From Allomuricauda sp. TY007 (GTDB lineage Bacteria > Bacteroidota > Bacteroidia > Flavobacteriales > Flavobacteriaceae), in contig NZ_WUEG01000001.1 in the NCBI RefSeq assembly GCF_010468565.1, positions 62,001 to 126,000 of the forward strand: 64,000 bases of DNA. The letters are read 5' to 3'. Shown in pieces: positions 8,533 to 16,002 of the stretch. A program made the position numbers and the translations under genes. Under the pieces are notes generated by a model, which was not told where the DNA came from, searched no databases, and saw only the letters and a program-made list of their open reading frames with translations. Positions within the stretch are counted from its first letter, which is position 1, and every line of letters begins with the position of its first letter.

Positions 8533-8652
8533 TTATTTCTTTACAACTACCTTGTTCCAACTAGAATTCAATACGGTATCATTCTTATCTAACACCGCCG
8601 CAAAAATCAGAACCATTATTAAAATCAGAAACAATACTGCACATTTTCTCAT
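8533..8652 (-). CDS. Candidate 39-residue single-span membrane peptide
   Basis: An ATG frame of 39 codons ends in TAA at 8533-8535. The peptide starts MRKCAVLFLILIMVLIFAAVL, that is, a short basic start, a cysteine and a hydrophobic span of about 17 residues, then a polar tail ending in KK. I do not recognise it. Support is the clean membrane-peptide layout and the LytTR-type sites upstream on its own strand (8665-8673, 8734-8742, 8755-8763). Against it, short hydrophobic frames arise by chance in AT-rich DNA. It could encode a small envelope-stress or signalling peptide controlled by the neighbouring two-component system, which is inference. Confidence 0.35.
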   Translation of the reverse strand: MRKCAVLFLILIMVLIFAAVLDKNDTVLNSSWNKVVVKK

Positions 8653-8664
8653 TTCCAAAACTTT

Positions 8665-8673
8665 ATAAACTGT
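8665..8673 (-). promoter_or_regulatory. LytTR-type half-site next to the micro-ORF
   Basis: On the minus strand this reads ACAGTTTAT, an exact fit to the published LytTR half-site pattern [TA][AC][CA]GTTN[AG][TG]. It ends 12 bases before the ATG of the 39-codon frame. It is the same nonamer as the site at 8734-8742. Confidence 0.4.
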
Positions 8674-8728
8674 CTTTCAATTTTTGACAAGCCGAATATA
8701 AATAACAATACCCCATAAGTATAGGGTC

Positions 8729-8764
8729 TATGTATAAACTGTTCCTTTTTATGTATAATTGGTT
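8729..8764 (-). promoter_or_regulatory. LytTR-type direct repeat (21-bp spacing)
   Basis: The plus strand carries TATGTATAA at 8729-8737 and again at 8750-8758, exactly 21 bp apart. Including flanks, 12 of 15 positions agree. On the minus strand the first copy includes ACAGTTTAT (8742-8734), a full match to the LytTR half-site; the second, ACCAATTAT, is degenerate. Two half-sites spaced by two helical turns are the standard arrangement for LytTR dimers. The pair lies about 80 bp upstream of the micro-ORF and about 180 bp upstream of the LytTR regulator gene. Confidence 0.5.
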
Positions 8765-8944
8765 TGCACGGTTTTCTGATTGTGTTTGTTTTCCTCTTGC
8801 AGTTCTTTTGCGGTGTACCAAAAAAGACAGTTTTTCCCTTGATTTATCTTTTTATACCAGTTATACGTGCTAAATATCCATTAACACATAATTTTATTAC
8901 TATGTAAAGAATAATTCTAAATTTGATATAACCTATTCTGTATT

Positions 8945-9679
8945 ATGCTAGAAGCTGTAATAGTTGATGACGAAATAAAAGCCCTTCAAAGCTTAAGTTG
9001 GGAACTGACCAACTTGAGCGATGAGGTGGATATTATTGCATCTTTCACCGATGCACGCGAGGCCTTGGATTATTTGGAACAAAACACTCCCGATTGCCTG
9101 TTCTTGGACATAGAGATGCCCGCCATGGACGGGTTTCAGTTTATTAAAAACCTAAAGAACAAGAATTTCCCGGTCGTTATCACTACAGCCTACAACCAAT
9201 ATGCGCTGCAAGCCCTAAAGAATGAGGCCATCGACTATCTTTTAAAACCCATTGATTCCGATGATCTTGAAGAAACCATTGCCAAGATAAAAAAGTTCAA
9301 CTCCAAGAATTTGAATATTGATCGGTTGGAGAAAATTTTGCTCAATTTCAATGCGGAATCACAGAACAAAAAAATAACCATTAACACCGACGGCAAACTG
9401 GTTTTTTTAAACAGTGACGACATTTTGTACGCTGAATCGGATGGCAACTACAGTACCATTTTCTTGACGGATGGTCAAAAAATACTACTTACCAAAAAAC
9501 TAAAAGAAGTAAACACACTTTTACCTCAGAACAGCTTCTATAGAATACACAATTCGTACATTATCAATCTCAATAAAATAAAAGAGTTCCTCAAAACCGA
9601 TGGTTATGTGGTTTTGGAGTCCAATCATAAAATTCCTGTTTCCCGGCAAAAAAAATCCGACTTTTTGGATATGCTTTAA
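8945..9679 (+). CDS. LytTR family response regulator
   Basis: A 244-residue two-component regulator. The receiver domain (1-120) has the acidic pair D8/D9, the phospho-acceptor D55 in CLFLDIEMP and the conserved K101 in YLLKPID. The LytTR DNA-binding domain fills about 140-240 (ILYAESDGNYSTIFL, FYRIHNSYIINLNKI). It is followed 15 bp later by a LytS-type kinase lacking its own receiver, so the two form a pair. LytTR-like sites lie upstream at 8729-8764 and suggest autoregulation or control of the divergent micro-ORF. Confidence 0.93.
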   Translation: MLEAVIVDDEIKALQSLSWELTNLSDEVDIIASFTDAREALDYLEQNTPDCLFLDIEMPAMDGFQFIKNLKNKNFPVVITTAYNQYALQALKNEAIDYLLKPIDSDDLEETIAKIKKFNSKNLNIDRLEKILLNFNAESQNKKITINTDGKLVFLNSDDILYAESDGNYSTIFLTDGQKILLTKKLKEVNTLLPQNSFYRIHNSYIINLNKIKEFLKTDGYVVLESNHKIPVSRQKKSDFLDML

Positions 9680-9694
9680 TCCCACAATGTTCCC

Positions 9695-11662
9695 GTGCCT
9701 ATCGTAAAGCTCCAATACTTTGAAAATCTATATCGGCCGCAAAGAACTACTTTGCTGATTCTATTATTGTTTTCGTTTTTTGGTTCCTTGATCGCCCAGC
9801 AAATCCCAAATGAATTTAAGGAAAAGGCCGAAACACTCGTCCAACTTCAGCCCAAAACGTATGAAGCCCTCGATAAAGAATTGCATTCAGAAAAAAGGGA
9901 CACCTCGTTGTTAAGATATTTTGCCAATTTAAGCAAAGAGTATAATTATTTGGTAGGCAGAGCCTATGCCCTGAACCAATTGGGCATGAAATACAGAAAT
10001 ATTTCCCAATACGAAAAGGCGGTGACTCTCCATGAACAGGCCCTAGCAGCCTCCGAGGAGGCTAACAACACCGACTTTAGAATCCTTAGCCTTAATATGT
10101 TAGGAGTGGTGTACAGACGTACCGATGCCATTAAAACAGCCTTGGACTACAACCAAAAGGCCTTGGAATTGGCAGAGCAGGTCGAAAACCCCTCGAACCA
10201 TATAAAAAGAAGCATCAATGTTGCGCTGAACGGCATAGGGAACCTGTACCAAACCTTGGAACAGTATGATTTGGCGATATTACAGTTTCGAAGGGCCCTA
10301 AAACTGGAAGAAGAACTTGGCAATAAACTAGGGTTGGCCATCAACCATCAAAATATAGGGCATTGCCTTGAAGAAAAAGGGGATTTGGAGGGTGCCTTGG
10401 AAAACTACAGAAAATCGCTGGCCTATAATGAAGAAATTGATTCCGATATTGGCCGTTTAATATGCAAGAACAGCCTGGCCCAAATCTATCTTAAACAGGA
10501 TATGCCCTACTTGGCATTGGTACTTTTGGAGCCGCTACAAGAAGAGTCAAAAAGAATAGGCGACTTTTCCATAACCTCCCTGGTTTTTATCAATACAGGT
10601 TGGGCACAGACAAAATTGGGCAATTACATGGAAGCCGAGAACTTTATTAAAGAAGGTTTGCAAATGGCACAAAACCGTAACATTCCCAGCAACATTCTGT
10701 ATGCCTATGAAAAAATGTCGGAACTCCAAAATACCAAGGGCGACTTTAAAAAGGCTTACGAGTATTACAAAAAAGCCGACGAATACGACAAGCAGATTTC
10801 CAGTGCCACCAACTTAAGGTACATGAACGACATTATTGTTAAGTACGAAAATGACAAGAAGAACAACCAAATTGCCGTACTCGCCAAGGAAAATGAGATT
10901 GTTCGCCTTAGACTAAAGAAGAACCAAACAACGCTTCTTGTCAGTGCTTTAATTGTTGGACTGATTTTGTCCATTCTCTATATTCTTTATCGCCAATACC
11001 AAAGTAAAAACGAAAAAAGGGTGCTGACCTTAGAACAACAGATGCTCCGCAGCCAGATGAACCCACACTTTTTGTTCAATTCGTTGAACTCCATTAAGCT
11101 TTACATTATAAACAACGAGCAAAAAAATGCAGTCCATTACCTAAACAAGTTTTCCAAACTGGTACGGAAGATTCTAGAGGCGTCATCCCAAAAGGAAATC
11201 CCGTTATCGGAGGAACTCGGAACCATGGAGCTTTATATGAACATCGAAAACATTAGGTTTTCCAACGAGATTGATTTTAAGATCGAAGTGGAAAAAGATA
11301 TCAATATAGACAACATCAAAATTCCATCTTTGACCTTACAACCCTTTTTGGAAAACTCTTTGTGGCACGGCCTATCTCCAAAAGATGGTGAAAAGAAAAT
11401 ACAGATCAATGTAAAGCACAAGGACAGGGGACATATAACCATAGAAATAGTCGACAATGGTGTGGGCCGTACCATGGCGGAAGTGAACAAAGAAAACAGG
11501 GTACTAAAGAGAAAGTCCTTGGGCATTCGCATTACCAAGGAACGATTGGCCAATTTTGCCAAGGATTATCAAAACAAATTCGATGTGGATATTTTGGATC
11601 TGTTTGATGAGAACGGAGACCCAAACGGCACAAAAGTAGTGCTGGACATTCCTACTATCTAA
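9695..11662 (+). CDS. TPR-containing sensor histidine kinase (LytS/YehU type)
   Basis: A 655-residue kinase beginning at GTG 9695, the only usable start before the hydrophobic export signal (residues 18-35). About 70-365 are tetratricopeptide repeats, for example A..Y.KA...HEQALA at 105-119, so the sensor part is periplasmic and likely binds a protein or peptide. One membrane helix (412-432) leads to a short linker and the His_kinase domain with H458 in QMNPHFLFNSLNSIK. The ATPase part has NSLWHGLSP and DNGVG. The partner is the LytTR regulator 15 bp upstream. The 3' end overlaps the converging DUF3109 gene by 8 bp. Confidence 0.92.
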   Translation: MPIVKLQYFENLYRPQRTTLLILLLFSFFGSLIAQQIPNEFKEKAETLVQLQPKTYEALDKELHSEKRDTSLLRYFANLSKEYNYLVGRAYALNQLGMKYRNISQYEKAVTLHEQALAASEEANNTDFRILSLNMLGVVYRRTDAIKTALDYNQKALELAEQVENPSNHIKRSINVALNGIGNLYQTLEQYDLAILQFRRALKLEEELGNKLGLAINHQNIGHCLEEKGDLEGALENYRKSLAYNEEIDSDIGRLICKNSLAQIYLKQDMPYLALVLLEPLQEESKRIGDFSITSLVFINTGWAQTKLGNYMEAENFIKEGLQMAQNRNIPSNILYAYEKMSELQNTKGDFKKAYEYYKKADEYDKQISSATNLRYMNDIIVKYENDKKNNQIAVLAKENEIVRLRLKKNQTTLLVSALIVGLILSILYILYRQYQSKNEKRVLTLEQQMLRSQMNPHFLFNSLNSIKLYIINNEQKNAVHYLNKFSKLVRKILEASSQKEIPLSEELGTMELYMNIENIRFSNEIDFKIEVEKDINIDNIKIPSLTLQPFLENSLWHGLSPKDGEKKIQINVKHKDRGHITIEIVDNGVGRTMAEVNKENRVLKRKSLGIRITKERLANFAKDYQNKFDVDILDLFDENGDPNGTKVVLDIPTI

Positions 11663-12224
11663 CGTTTTCTGCCGCTACTTCCTCCAATTCCCTGTACCAG
11701 TCCTCTCCAAATTTTTGAATCAAGGCATCCTTTACAAACTTGTAAATCGGCACTTTTAATTCCTTGCCCAGTGAGCAGGCCGGGTCACAGATTTCCCATT
11801 TATGGTAGTTGACCGCGGTAAATTCCGAATACTCCCTTGTTCGAACTGGGTACAAATAGCACGAAATAGGTTTTTTCCATTTGGTGGCACCTGCTTCGTA
11901 GGCCGCTTCCAGTCCACATTTGGCTATGCCATCATCAGAAAAAACCACATAGGCACATTCATTATTGTTTACCAAAGGAGTTTCCCATTCGCCATCCTCT
12001 CCTTTTACAAAAACCCCATGTTCTTCAATGGCAGCAATACCTTCCGGGCGCAAGAAGGGCTTCACCTCATCATAAATATTGAGTAGCTTGTCGGTCTCGG
12101 AATCCTCCAACGGAGCTCCGTACTCCCCTCCTACGCAACAAGCACCCTTACATGCATTTAGGTTGCACACAAAATCATTTTCCAGTATCTCTTCGGATAC
12201 TATGGTTTTCCCTATCTGGAACAT
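11655..12224 (-). CDS. DUF3109 family cysteine-rich protein
   Basis: A 189-residue protein with a metal-site-like start VCNLNACKGACC (C20, C25, C29, C30) and further cysteines in C-terminal ISCYLYPVR and ICDPACSLG. This is the DUF3109 pattern, related to YkgJ-type zinc or iron chelating proteins; function unknown. A minus-strand -7 box TACCTTTG (12253-12246) lies 22 bp before the ATG. It converges with the sensor kinase gene, overlapping it by 8 bp. Confidence 0.85.
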   Translation of the reverse strand: MFQIGKTIVSEEILENDFVCNLNACKGACCVGGEYGAPLEDSETDKLLNIYDEVKPFLRPEGIAAIEEHGVFVKGEDGEWETPLVNNNECAYVVFSDDGIAKCGLEAAYEAGATKWKKPISCYLYPVRTREYSEFTAVNYHKWEICDPACSLGKELKVPIYKFVKDALIQKFGEDWYRELEEVAAENVR

Positions 12225-12245
12225 AATTCGCCCTTACTTTTTGGG

Positions 12246-12253
12246 CAAAGGTA
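12246..12253 (-). promoter_or_regulatory. -7 box of the DUF3109 gene
   Basis: The minus strand reads TACCTTTG, an exact fit to the Bacteroidota -7 consensus TAnnTTTG, 22 bp before the start codon at 12224. No clear -33 TTTG is seen. Confidence 0.5.
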
Positions 12254-12317
12254 AATCAAAACCAAAAAATTGATGATTTATAAACACTTTATATGATCCA
12301 AAAGTGTTTTTTACCCG

Positions 12318-12325
12318 TAAATTTG
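12318..12325 (+). promoter_or_regulatory. -7 box of the MarC gene
   Basis: TAAATTTG fits TAnnTTTG exactly, 22 bp before the ATG at 12347. It supports that ATG over the upstream in-frame ATG at 12293, which would lie before the transcription start. Confidence 0.5.
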
Positions 12326-12346
12326 CCGTCCAAAAAAAAAGACGCC

Positions 12347-12931
12347 ATGAATTTCAATTTTAAGGAAATAGCGACCGCTGGAATGGTATTGTTTGCCGTA
12401 ATCGATATTTTAGGAAGTATCCCTATTATTTTATCCCTAAGGAGCAAGGTTGGTCATGTGCAGTCGGAAAAGGCTTCCATTGTGGCCATTTCGATCATGA
12501 TTGCCTTTCTGTTCGTTGGTGAAAGTATTCTCTCTTTGATCGGTATCGATGTAAACTCCTTTGCTGTCGCAGGGGCCTTTATCATCTTTTTCCTTGCCAT
12601 TGAAATGATTTTGGGAATCTCCCTATATAAGGATGACGAACCGGAAACTGCCTCTATTGTGCCCATTGCCTTCCCGTTGATTGCAGGTGCTGGTACCTTG
12701 ACCTCCATTCTGTCACTTAGGGCGGAATACCATGTGGAGAACATTATCGTCGCCATTATTATAAACGTTATCTTTGTGTACATCGTGCTTAAATCCAGTG
12801 CTCGGATTGAACGTATATTGGGAAAGAACGGACTCAACATTATCCGAAAAGTATTTGGAGTGATCCTTATGGCAATAGCCGTAAAACTTTTTGTGACCAA
12901 TGTAAACGGGCTACTATCGCACGCTGCTTAA
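12347..12931 (+). CDS. MarC family integral membrane protein
   Basis: A 194-residue protein with six hydrophobic segments. It starts MNFNFKEIATAGMVLFAVIDILGSIPIIL, as MarC/NAAT-family proteins do, and keeps the internal repeat motif PIAFPLIAGAGTL. The family has no agreed function; an early link to multiple antibiotic resistance was not borne out. I chose ATG 12347 because an 18-codon extension to 12293 is basic, unlike the family, and precedes the -7 box at 12318. A small membrane protein gene follows 9 bp later and is probably co-transcribed. Confidence 0.88.
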   Translation: MNFNFKEIATAGMVLFAVIDILGSIPIILSLRSKVGHVQSEKASIVAISIMIAFLFVGESILSLIGIDVNSFAVAGAFIIFFLAIEMILGISLYKDDEPETASIVPIAFPLIAGAGTLTSILSLRAEYHVENIIVAIIINVIFVYIVLKSSARIERILGKNGLNIIRKVFGVILMAIAVKLFVTNVNGLLSHAA

Positions 12932-12940
12932 AACATTGAT

Positions 12941-13141
12941 ATGAACAGGACATTTGCTATAGTTTTAATCATACTCGCCTTGGGCCTTATTGCTTATAAT
13001 GTAACCTTGGTGAATTTTGAAAACCCGCTTCAGGGCGATAGTACCATTGCTTTGATTGGGATAGTGGCCTCGTTGTGCGCCATAGTGCTTATGTTGATCT
13101 TTATTACTTCCAAAAAGATAGACAAAAAGCTAAAAGACTAA
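12941..13141 (+). CDS. Small two-helix membrane protein, unknown
   Basis: Sixty-six residues with two hydrophobic spans (about 4-24 and 36-57) joined by a polar loop (NFENPLQGDS) and ending in a lysine-rich tail. I recognise no named family, although similar short proteins are frequent in Flavobacteriaceae. It starts 9 bp after MarC and ends 2 bp before the stop of the converging S41 protease gene, so it shares the MarC transcript. Confidence 0.7.
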   Translation: MNRTFAIVLIILALGLIAYNVTLVNFENPLQGDSTIALIGIVASLCAIVLMLIFITSKKIDKKLKD

Positions 13142-13142
13142 A

Positions 13143-14771
13143 TCAAGGTTTTACTTTTACAGCACCAATTTGGGATTGATCTATCCTTGCTTTATCCAAT
13201 GCTTTTACCTTATTGAGCATGGAATCAAAATCTCCCTTGATTTGGGCAGATAGGTTGGGCGAGAACAATTGTTCTGCAATATTGGCCTTTATATACGCCT
13301 TTATCTTTTCCTCATGGGCGTAAAAATCCAATTTCACCTTTCTATCCAATACAAATTGGATGAAATTATCAAAAAGGATATCGTCTACCTTGAATTCGTC
13401 CAAGAACTGGTTTCGGTCATAATCATCGTACATAGTCCTATCCTTTTCCAAGTGTTCAAAAACAAAACGTGCAAAAAACTGATAGGTATCGTCCATGCTC
13501 TCGATAGCTTCTTCTTGGTTGCTCCCGATAGGAACAAAAATATCGGGGATAATCCCCCCACCACCGTAGACCACTTTGCCCTTTGGGGTAACAAACTTTA
13601 AGGAGTCGGCCACTTTAATGCTGTCCGCAGATATCAATTCGCCACTAGTGTAACGCTCCATAAACCTTTTGTAATAATCGTGGTTGCCATCTTTATAGGT
13701 TTTTTGAATGGAACGTCCTGTTGGGGTATAGTATCTGGAAACGGTCAGCCTAACCGCTGAGCCATCGCCCAAATCCATTTCGCGTTGCACCAAGCCTTTT
13801 CCAAAGGAACGCCTACCTACAATAGTGCCTATATCGTTATCCTGTAAGGCTCCTGCAATAATTTCACTGGCCGATGCGGAGCGTTCATTAATAAGCACAT
13901 ATACCGGTTTGTTCTCAAAATCCCCTTTTTTGGTGGCATATGCTTTTTTAATGCGCCCTTTCTTGTTTTTGGTAAAGAGAATCAACTTGTCATCTTCCAA
14001 GAACTCGTCGGCCAATTTTTCGGCAATGCCCAAATAGCCTCCAGGATTATCCCTTAAATCCAGGGTCAATTTCTCTGCTCCTCTTAGTTTTAATTTTCTC
14101 AACGCATCTTTGAACTCATCAAAAGTGGACTCGGCAAAACGGTTTATTTTGATATAACCCATATCCTTGGTCAGCATGTAGTAGGCATCCACACTTCTGA
14201 TGGGAACCCGGTCCCGAACCACGGGAACGTCCATTATTTTATTCTCGGTTTTTCTAAAAACCTTCAAATTTACCTTTGTACCGATCTTGCCCTTTAAGGT
14301 AGAGACCACATCATCGTTGGCTATTCTTCTGCCGTAAAGCGTATCCGTGTCGGCCATCAAAATACGGTCGCCAGGTTTTATACCGCTAATGTAACTGGGG
14401 CCGTTCTTGATGGTTCTTATTACGGTAATGGTATCCCTATACATGTAAAAACTTACGCCGATACCTGCAAAATCACCTTTCATGCTTTCGGCCACGTCTT
14501 TCATTTCATCTTTGGGAATGTATACCGAATGCGGGTCCAGTTTGCCCAAAATATTATTGACCGTTACATCTACGATGCTATCGGTATCTACATCATCCAC
14601 ATACTCGTAGTCAATGTAATCGATAAGCCGGTTGAGCTTGTCCTTTTTCGAATTGGTGGAGAAGAGCTTCTCCGGGGAATCGTTAAAATGAAGTTTCCCT
14701 CCTATAAAAATGCCGATGGCTACCGCTAGAGCAAGTAAGGTAGGCCAAATATATCCTTTGATCTTTTTCAT
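13143..14771 (-). CDS. S41 family C-terminal processing peptidase
   Basis: A 542-residue tail-specific protease. An N-terminal membrane anchor (residues 6-26) puts the rest in the periplasm. A PDZ domain covers about 85-175 (GIGVSFYMYRDTITVIRTIKNGPSYISGIKPGD in part). The catalytic serine lies in the SASASE segment (298-303) and the general-base lysine is K325 in RRSFGKGLVQ. The family cleaves C-terminally tagged or misfolded envelope proteins. It is followed, 15 bp upstream in transcription terms, by the deaminase gene, which precedes it on the same strand. Confidence 0.92.
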   Translation of the reverse strand: MKKIKGYIWPTLLALAVAIGIFIGGKLHFNDSPEKLFSTNSKKDKLNRLIDYIDYEYVDDVDTDSIVDVTVNNILGKLDPHSVYIPKDEMKDVAESMKGDFAGIGVSFYMYRDTITVIRTIKNGPSYISGIKPGDRILMADTDTLYGRRIANDDVVSTLKGKIGTKVNLKVFRKTENKIMDVPVVRDRVPIRSVDAYYMLTKDMGYIKINRFAESTFDEFKDALRKLKLRGAEKLTLDLRDNPGGYLGIAEKLADEFLEDDKLILFTKNKKGRIKKAYATKKGDFENKPVYVLINERSASASEIIAGALQDNDIGTIVGRRSFGKGLVQREMDLGDGSAVRLTVSRYYTPTGRSIQKTYKDGNHDYYKRFMERYTSGELISADSIKVADSLKFVTPKGKVVYGGGGIIPDIFVPIGSNQEEAIESMDDTYQFFARFVFEHLEKDRTMYDDYDRNQFLDEFKVDDILFDNFIQFVLDRKVKLDFYAHEEKIKAYIKANIAEQLFSPNLSAQIKGDFDSMLNKVKALDKARIDQSQIGAVKVKP

Positions 14772-14786
14772 ATAGCAATTATGGTT

Positions 14787-15224
14787 TTAAACCATTTCTT
14801 CCAAAACGGGCAAATGGACGATTTCTACTCCTGCCCTTTCCAGAAATTTGATTCCAGAGTCGTCTTTGTACGCATTCTGGTATACCACACGTTTTATGCC
14901 AGCTTGGTGTACAAGCTTGCTACATTCCCTGCAAGGCGACAAAGTAATGTAAAGCGTAGCACCTTCGCATGATTGTGTGGATGAGGCAACTTTAAGAATG
15001 GCGTTGGCTTCGGCGTGCAGCACATACCATTTGGTATACCCTTCGTCATCCTCGCAAATATTCTCAAATCCCGTAGGTGTTCCGTTGTACCCATCGGATA
15101 TGATCATTCTATCCTTAACGATTATGGCTCCTACTTGCCTTCTTTTACAGTAGGATAGCTTGCCCCATTCTTGGGCCATTCGCAAATAGGCTTTATCGTA
15201 TTTTTCTTGTTTGCTCGCCTTCAT
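14787..15224 (-). CDS. dCMP deaminase family protein (ComEB-like)
   Basis: A 145-residue zinc deaminase. The motif HAEANAI supplies the zinc ligand H70 and the proton-shuttle E72, and SPCRECSK supplies C98 and C101. The early GYNGTPTGFENICED is typical of dCMP deaminase and ComE operon protein 2. It would convert dCMP to dUMP for thymidylate synthesis. It lies directly upstream of the S41 protease on the same strand with a 15-bp gap; the pairing has no clear functional meaning. Confidence 0.9.
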   Translation of the reverse strand: MKASKQEKYDKAYLRMAQEWGKLSYCKRRQVGAIIVKDRMIISDGYNGTPTGFENICEDDEGYTKWYVLHAEANAILKVASSTQSCEGATLYITLSPCRECSKLVHQAGIKRVVYQNAYKDDSGIKFLERAGVEIVHLPVLEEMV

Positions 15225-15309
15225 AAATCCAAAAAACGCTGATATTTAAATAAATATACCTGCTTTAACAGACCCTTACAACCTTATTGAACAAATTTTA
15301 ACTAAGGCC

Positions 15310-15894
15310 CTACAAGGGGAACGTAGCAATAAGTAAGGGTATTGTAATGGCTATGATCAAAATTGATGCGATAGCGATAAAAATGGATCGCTTTGCCTTC
15401 AACAAGTCCAAAATAACATAGGCGATAATCAAAACCACCAAGATAACGGTTACCTGGGACAACTCTATTCCCGTTGCAAAACCCAATAATGGCGTAATCT
15501 TATCTTCTTCTTCGGCCATCAACATTTTAAAATAATTGGAAAAGCCAAAGCCATGGATCAACCCAAAGAAAGTAGTCGCCAAAATGTGCAGAAAAAGACC
15601 CACGTCCAAGGCCTCTTTGTAGACATAGGCAAAATTGAAGAGCGCTGTAAGCAAAATGGTGACGGGAATCAAGAATTCGATCAAACCAACATCTACAGTA
15701 ACAACCTCATAAACGGATAAAGCCAAAGAGGTACAGTGTGCTATGGTGAAAATGGTGGCCAAAATCAGTACTCGCTTCCAATACTTAAAAGTAAACGGTA
15801 CTGCTAAAGCCGATAAAAACAAGATATGGTCGTACGCACCAAAATCCAGTACATGGTCAAGTCCCAATTTTATATAGAATAAAAACTCCTGCAT
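15310..15894 (-). CDS. HupE/UreJ family membrane protein
   Basis: A 194-residue membrane protein with about six segments. Diagnostic elements are GLDHVLDFGAYDHILFL at 12-28, TIAHCTSLAL near 72 and FFGLIHGFGFSNYF near 128, the His/Asp-rich motifs of HupE/UreJ proteins, which are considered nickel or cobalt permeases or accessory proteins. It is divergent from a PepSY membrane protein gene across a symmetric operator, so a shared metal-related control is likely (inference). Confidence 0.82.
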   Translation of the reverse strand: MQEFLFYIKLGLDHVLDFGAYDHILFLSALAVPFTFKYWKRVLILATIFTIAHCTSLALSVYEVVTVDVGLIEFLIPVTILLTALFNFAYVYKEALDVGLFLHILATTFFGLIHGFGFSNYFKMLMAEEEDKITPLLGFATGIELSQVTVILVVLIIAYVILDLLKAKRSIFIAIASILIIAITIPLLIATFPL

Positions 15895-15907
15895 GATCTT
15901 TTGCCTC

Positions 15908-15915
15908 CAAATTTA
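15908..15915 (-). promoter_or_regulatory. -7 box of the hupE-like gene
   Basis: The minus strand reads TAAATTTG, an exact TAnnTTTG, 14 bp before the start codon at 15894. Confidence 0.5.
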
Positions 15916-15930
15916 ACCAATAAAACCCAC

Positions 15931-15957
15931 TTTGTGTTGATTTTAATCCAACACAAA
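15931..15957. promoter_or_regulatory. Symmetric operator between divergent hupE and PepSY promoters
   Basis: TTTGTGTTG (15931-15939) and CAACACAAA (15949-15957) are perfect 9-bp inverted arms separated by 9 bp. The dyad lies between two opposing -7 boxes (15908-15915 minus and 15966-15973 plus), so a dimeric regulator bound here could control both genes. The sequence does not match a regulator site I can name with confidence. Confidence 0.6.
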
Positions 15958-15965
15958 ACTTTAAT

Positions 15966-15973
15966 TAACTTTG
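15966..15973 (+). promoter_or_regulatory. -7 box of the PepSY gene
   Basis: TAACTTTG fits TAnnTTTG exactly. It is 9 bp after the symmetric operator and 30 bp before ATG 16003. Confidence 0.55.
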
Positions 15974-15976
15974 CAC

Positions 15977-16002
15977 GGCCCAACCCAATGTTGGGCCTTT
16001 TT
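15977..16002 (+). terminator. Terminator-like hairpin whose T run touches the PepSY start codon
   Basis: GGCCCAAC (15977-15984) pairs perfectly with GTTGGGCC (15990-15997) over the loop CCAAT. TTTTT follows (15998-16002) and the ATG begins at 16003. No plus-strand gene lies upstream, so it cannot be the ordinary end of another gene. It may be a leader attenuator or a structure that covers the ribosome site. Confidence 0.55.

Noticed and set aside
12293..12346. Upstream extension of MarC
   Set aside because: It precedes the TAAATTTG box and adds basic residues before a typical MarC N-terminus.
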